This document shows positions 60,537-64,000 of a DNA stretch of 64,000 bases, in pieces. The notes beneath the pieces are model-generated. The model was not told where the DNA came from. It did not search any database and worked only from the letters and a program-made list of their open reading frames with translations. The stretch comes from Brachypodium distachyon (lineage: Eukaryota; Streptophyta; Magnoliopsida; Poales; Poaceae). Location of the stretch: the NCBI RefSeq assembly GCF_000005505.3, contig NC_016133.3, forward strand, positions 30,435,008-30,499,007, read 5' to 3'. The position numbers and the translations under genes were made by a program. Each line of letters starts with the position of its first letter. Position 1 is the stretch's first letter.

Positions 60537-63500
60537 ATGGCGGCGGCGGTTGCGATGCGGAGCGGGAGCGGCAGCGGCAGCGATGGCGGTGGCGGCGGGT
60601 ACGACAAGGGCGGGATGGACTCGGGCAAGTACGTGAGGTACACGCCGGAGCAGGTGGAGGCGCTGGAACGGGTCTATGCTGAGTGCCCCAAGCCGACCTC
60701 CACGCGCAGGCAGCAACTGCTCCGCGAGTGCCCCATACTGTCCAACATCGAGGCCAGGCAGATCAAGGTCTGGTTCCAGAACCGAAGGTGAGGTTTTGCT
60801 AATTTGGTGAGAACTGTTAATATTTCTGGGTGAATGCCGCTGTTTCTAGCCTTATTCTTGCAATAGGCTGCATGTCACTGTAATGGTAGCTGGAGAAATC
60901 GAGTCAGGATGCATTGCCCATCGCACAACAAATGTGGCTGTTAATATGTCTCTTCTTGCTATTCTGAGGACTCTGTCTAAAATTGTTACCACATATTAAG
61001 GAGTTTCGTTTCTAGTTATATGCTAGAGTATCCGTGTAATTTTCCAATCTGCGTAGGTCTTGCATTCAAATATAACTGTTGTGGTTGTAGGTGCCGTGAT
61101 AAGCAGCGGAAGGAGTCTTCAAGGCTTCAGGCCGTGAACAGAAAATTGAGCGCCATGAACAAGCTTCTCATGGAAGAGAATGAGCGTCTCCAGAAGCAGG
61201 TCTCCCAGTTGGTTCATGAGAATGCTTACATGAAGCAGCAGCTGCAGAATGTAAGCCTTTGTTTCACGTGCTTATTTACGGACCATATAGAATGCATGTT
61301 CGTGCCTTACCGTGGTTACCTTGTGCTTACAGCCTTCATTGGCCAATGATACAAGCTGTGAATCAAATGTGACCACTCCTCAAAACCCTCCAAGGGATGC
61401 AAGCAACCCTGCTGGGTAAGCGATTTTTTGTTACAGAGGCTAGTCCTGGCAAAGTTGTGCGATTCAGTTTCCTCTTCTTAAACAACTTGTTATAGCATCT
61501 TCCTTCTATTGCGTTTACAGACTCCTTACAATTGCGGAGGAGACCTTGACAGAGTTCCTCTCAAAGGCTACAGGGACTGCTGTTGATTGGGTCCCGATGC
61601 CTGGGATGAAGGTCAGTTACCAATTTTTGAGGTTCTTTAGTCCAAGACTAATAATATCGAATGGATCTAAACACGCCCACTTTCTTTTCTTTTCTGTGGT
61701 TAGCCTGGTCCGGATTCGTTTGGTATTGTGGCCATTTCACATGGTTGCCGTGGTGTTGCTGCCCGTGCATGTGGTTTGGTGAATCTAGAACCGACAAAGG
61801 TAATTGTGTACTTCAAACTACCTTTCTACTTAATGTTAGTTCAGGAAGGCCTGTGTTTCAAAGATATTCATGTTGAACCCAGTTTCATCTGCAATTAACT
61901 GTATTTCGTTTGCCTGATATATTACCCTTTCCAAACATGAAAGGAGACATTGAAGTACTTCCCCACAGGCACAGTAGAACCGTGTACTTAATTTCTTTTT
62001 CTGCTTAAGGCATCGATAAATTTAGTTAGATCAATGAGTTTTCAAAGTTAAGGCCTTCAGCAAAAAGAACTTAGCGTGCATTTCAAAGTTTCTTTTGAAG
62101 ATTGTGGAGATCTTGAAAGACTGCCCCTCTTGGTGTGCTTTGTAGATTGTGGAGATCTTGAAAGACCGCCCATCTTGGTTCCGTGATTGTCGGAGTCTTG
62201 AAGTCTTTACACAGCTCCCAGCTGGAAACGGCGGGACTATTGAGCTTGTTTATATGCAGGTGTGCATTTTGTCATTGACCTCTTCTTTGTATGAATAATA
62301 ATTTTTTTGCCTATGTTATTTCTTATTCTTAGTTTCTGCATTCAGATGTATGCTCCTACTACTCTAGTTCCTGCACGGGATTTTTGGACACTGAGATACA
62401 CAACAACAATGGAAGATGGCAGTCTCGTGGTGCGTATGAACGTGAAAGTTCTATTTATGTTACTCTATCTACAGTGTAGTGAACCAAATCGAGTTATTTC
62501 TTGTGCTTACCTCCTGTATGTAACAGGTTTGTGAGAGATCTTTGAGTGGTTCAGGAGGTGGTCCAAGTACTGCCTCAGCACAGCAATTTGTAAGGGCTGA
62601 GATGCTTCCTAGTGGCTATTTAGTTCGGCCATGTGATGGCGGGGGTTCAATTGTGCATATGGTGGACCATCTGGACCTTGAGGTCGAAATTTCACTCTCT
62701 CACTAGTTAGCTTTTGAATTTCATACATGAATGCACCTTATCATGTTTGTTACTAATTTAGTTCAATTCTATCTTTACAGGCTTGGAGTGTTCCAGAAGT
62801 CCTCAGACCACTCTATGAGTCGTCTAGGGTTGTTGCCCAGAAAATGACTACTGCGGTGGGATCTTAGTTTCTTATACATATTTCCTGAATCCTGATCTGT
62901 CCATACCTTTACTTTTTGTTGTTATCTGCTGTAGGATGTGTGATGGCCAGTTTCTAGGACTCTTTGTTGCTGAAAAAAAATCTAGCTTTGTTCAGCAATC
63001 ATTACCTGTTATTTTGGGAATGGATGGACGTAATAACTCTCCATCTTCGAGATTGTATAATGCTTAGACACACGCCTAGATTTTTTTTACATAATAAACA
63101 TATGACTATAGATGCAAGTGTTTTCCATTTTTCCGAACCTATGTACTCAGTTGATACTTGGTTGAGGTCAAACCTGAAACATTATTTTAGTACTTCAAGT
63201 GAGGCACTTTGAGATAAGCAATAATGCTTATAGTTCAGTTCTTTTAGTTTTTCCATGACAATACAACATACATCTATATCTATACTATCAAAACCATGAG
63301 TCATGGTGAATCCAAATTATCTCAGCTGTCCTGACTGGTTAAATCCAACGACCCAAGACATTTCATCAATTATATATGATGTACACCACGTTTTATTTAC
63401 CCACCAAGCCACTTGTATGCCCAGCTGTCCTGGCCCATCAATAATGAAAACATAACCAATTACAAATCAATCCCATTTGTTTCATGTTGAAACTTATCTA

Positions 63501-64000
63501 AAATTATTCCAATCAATTGAACAATTTCTCCCACCAATAGTTTTCATATATTAGTTAACACGTGCACTACTGCACTGCAAGTACATAATTACTAGTTGTG
63601 AAAATAGCTAGCTCTTCTGTGTCTTTAGACTGCCGAACGATCTGTTCTTTCTTGCTTAATGCCAACTATTTGTTGTTATCAGGCATTACGACACATCAGA
63701 CAAATTGCTCAAGAAACTAGCGGGGAGGTTGTATATGCTTTGGGGAGGCAGCCTGCTGTCCTACGGACATTTAGTCAGAGGTTGAGTAGGTGAGTCTTGG
63801 ATAAGGACACCAGTTTTAAATCTACATGCACTTCTTTGCCTCTTGTTTATTTTAACGCCATTTTATGCCCCATCAGAGGATTTAATGATGCTATAAGTGG
63901 TTTTAATGATGATGGCTGGTCTGTCATGGGAGGAGATGGCATTGAAGATGTGATCATTGCTTGCAACTCAAAGAAGATTAGGAGCAATACCGCTGCTCCT
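60537..64000 (+). CDS. HOX9: Class III HD-Zip transcription factor, REVOLUTA/HOX9 type, 5' part (11 exons)
   Basis: Partial; it continues past the right edge. Exons: 60537-60787, 61091-61250, 61333-61415, 61521-61611, 61704-61799, 62146-62259, 62346-62429, 62527-62682, 62781-62855, 63683-63789, 63877-64000. All introns are GT-AG and the frame is continuous for 447 codons. In order: homeodomain (~residues 30-90, EQVEALERVYAECPKPTSTR), leucine zipper (~90-130, LLMEENERLQKQVSQLVHEN), and START domain (~155-375). The C-terminal SAD/MEKHLA part is outside the window. Class III HD-Zips control adaxial leaf polarity, vascular patterning and meristems, and are repressed by miR165/166. The N-terminus MAAAVAMRSGSGS and details such as VPMPGMK fit rice HOX9 better than HOX10. 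The full-length family size is about 840 aa. Confidence 0.96.
61601..61713 (+). promoter_or_regulatory. miR165/166 target site split by an intron
   Basis: The site exists only in spliced mRNA: 11 nt at 61601-61611 (CTGGGATGAAG) joined to 10 nt at 61704-61713 (CCTGGTCCGG). It pairs with standard miR166 with two 3'-end mismatches and two G:U pairs by my alignment. It encodes the conserved PGMKPGPD of the START domain. Splicing across the junction is well known for this family. Confidence 0.95.
62101..62178 (+). repeat. Partial exon-6 micro-duplication at the HD-Zip III intron 5/exon 6 boundary
   Basis: The first 33 nt of exon 6 (62146-62178) are also present immediately upstream at 62101-62133 with only two differences. 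The repeat period is 45 bp. The end of the upstream copy, TGCTTTGTAG, is the acceptor used for exon 6. An alternative AG at 62099-62100 would include the upstream copy in frame but ends in TAG at 62143-62145. Confidence 0.93.
63279..63595 (+). mobile_element. Small non-autonomous Helitron in HD-Zip III intron 9
   Basis: 317 bp beginning TCTATACTATCAAAACC and ending ATAATTACTAG, inserted precisely between A (63278) and T (63596). A hairpin GTGCA-CTAC-TGCAC lies upstream of the CTAG end. TC...CTRR ends, an AT insertion site and a 3' hairpin are the Helitron hallmarks. No coding capacity. It explains part of the 827-bp intron 62856-63682. Confidence 0.78.

Noticed and set aside
1..64000. tRNA, rRNA, snoRNA or CRISPR-like arrays
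   Set aside because: I scanned for tRNA B-box-like GGTTCGAATCC and for regular spacer repeats. Only chance partial matches were seen, and CRISPR is not expected in a plant nuclear genome.

Overview
This is nuclear DNA from a grass, most likely a BOP-clade/Pooideae species. The reasons are GC-rich first exons, typical plant GT-AG introns, a load of Stowaway MITEs with CTCCCTCCG termini, and four protein genes whose closest matches from memory are rice proteins. Everything recognisable as a real host gene is on the + strand.

Layout. (1) 36-4907: the 3' twelve exons of a Tudor-SN (TSN/SND1) gene; its 5' part lies left of the window. (2) 4908-15513: about 10 kb of intergenic DNA with MITE relics, an LTR-like remnant, a GTAC-rich degenerate repeat and no convincing gene. 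(3) 15514-24820: a complete 22-exon EDR2-like gene (PH + START + DUF1336, 760 aa) with one apparent GC-AG intron and several repeats in its introns. (4) 24821-33134: intergenic, including a 1.2 kb minus-strand retroposon with a 10 bp target-site duplication. (5) 33135-36921: a complete auxin response factor of the ARF10/16 clade (686 aa) with a miR160 site. (6) 36922-60536: a repeat-rich spacer with a 5'-truncated RNase H-bearing retroelement, a Helitron terminus, a 5.7 kb LINE with both ORFs still readable through stop codons, a Mutator-type MITE, a CACTA-type element and more Stowaways. (7) 60537-64000: the 5' eleven exons of a class III HD-Zip gene of the REVOLUTA/HOX9 type with an exon-junction miR166 site; it runs off the right edge.

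From memory, rice carries ARF22 (Os10g33940) and HOX9 (Os10g33960) side by side on chromosome 10, so the ARF/HD-Zip III pair here looks like conserved microsynteny, stretched to about 24 kb by transposons. Both genes are microRNA-controlled developmental regulators (miR160 and miR165/166). TSN acts in RNA metabolism and stress granules, and EDR2-like proteins are lipid-binding regulators of cell death and defence. There is no operon-like relationship among the four.

I did not find a wholly new biological system. The observations I would look at first are a partial exon-6 micro-duplication in the HD-Zip III gene that supplies the working splice acceptor and creates a poison alternative, the GC-AG intron in the EDR2-like gene, the retroposon with clean target-site duplications, a LINE whose eight stop codons up to about 46.1 kb all lie in one unshifted frame, and an intact-ended small Helitron in an HD-Zip III intron.
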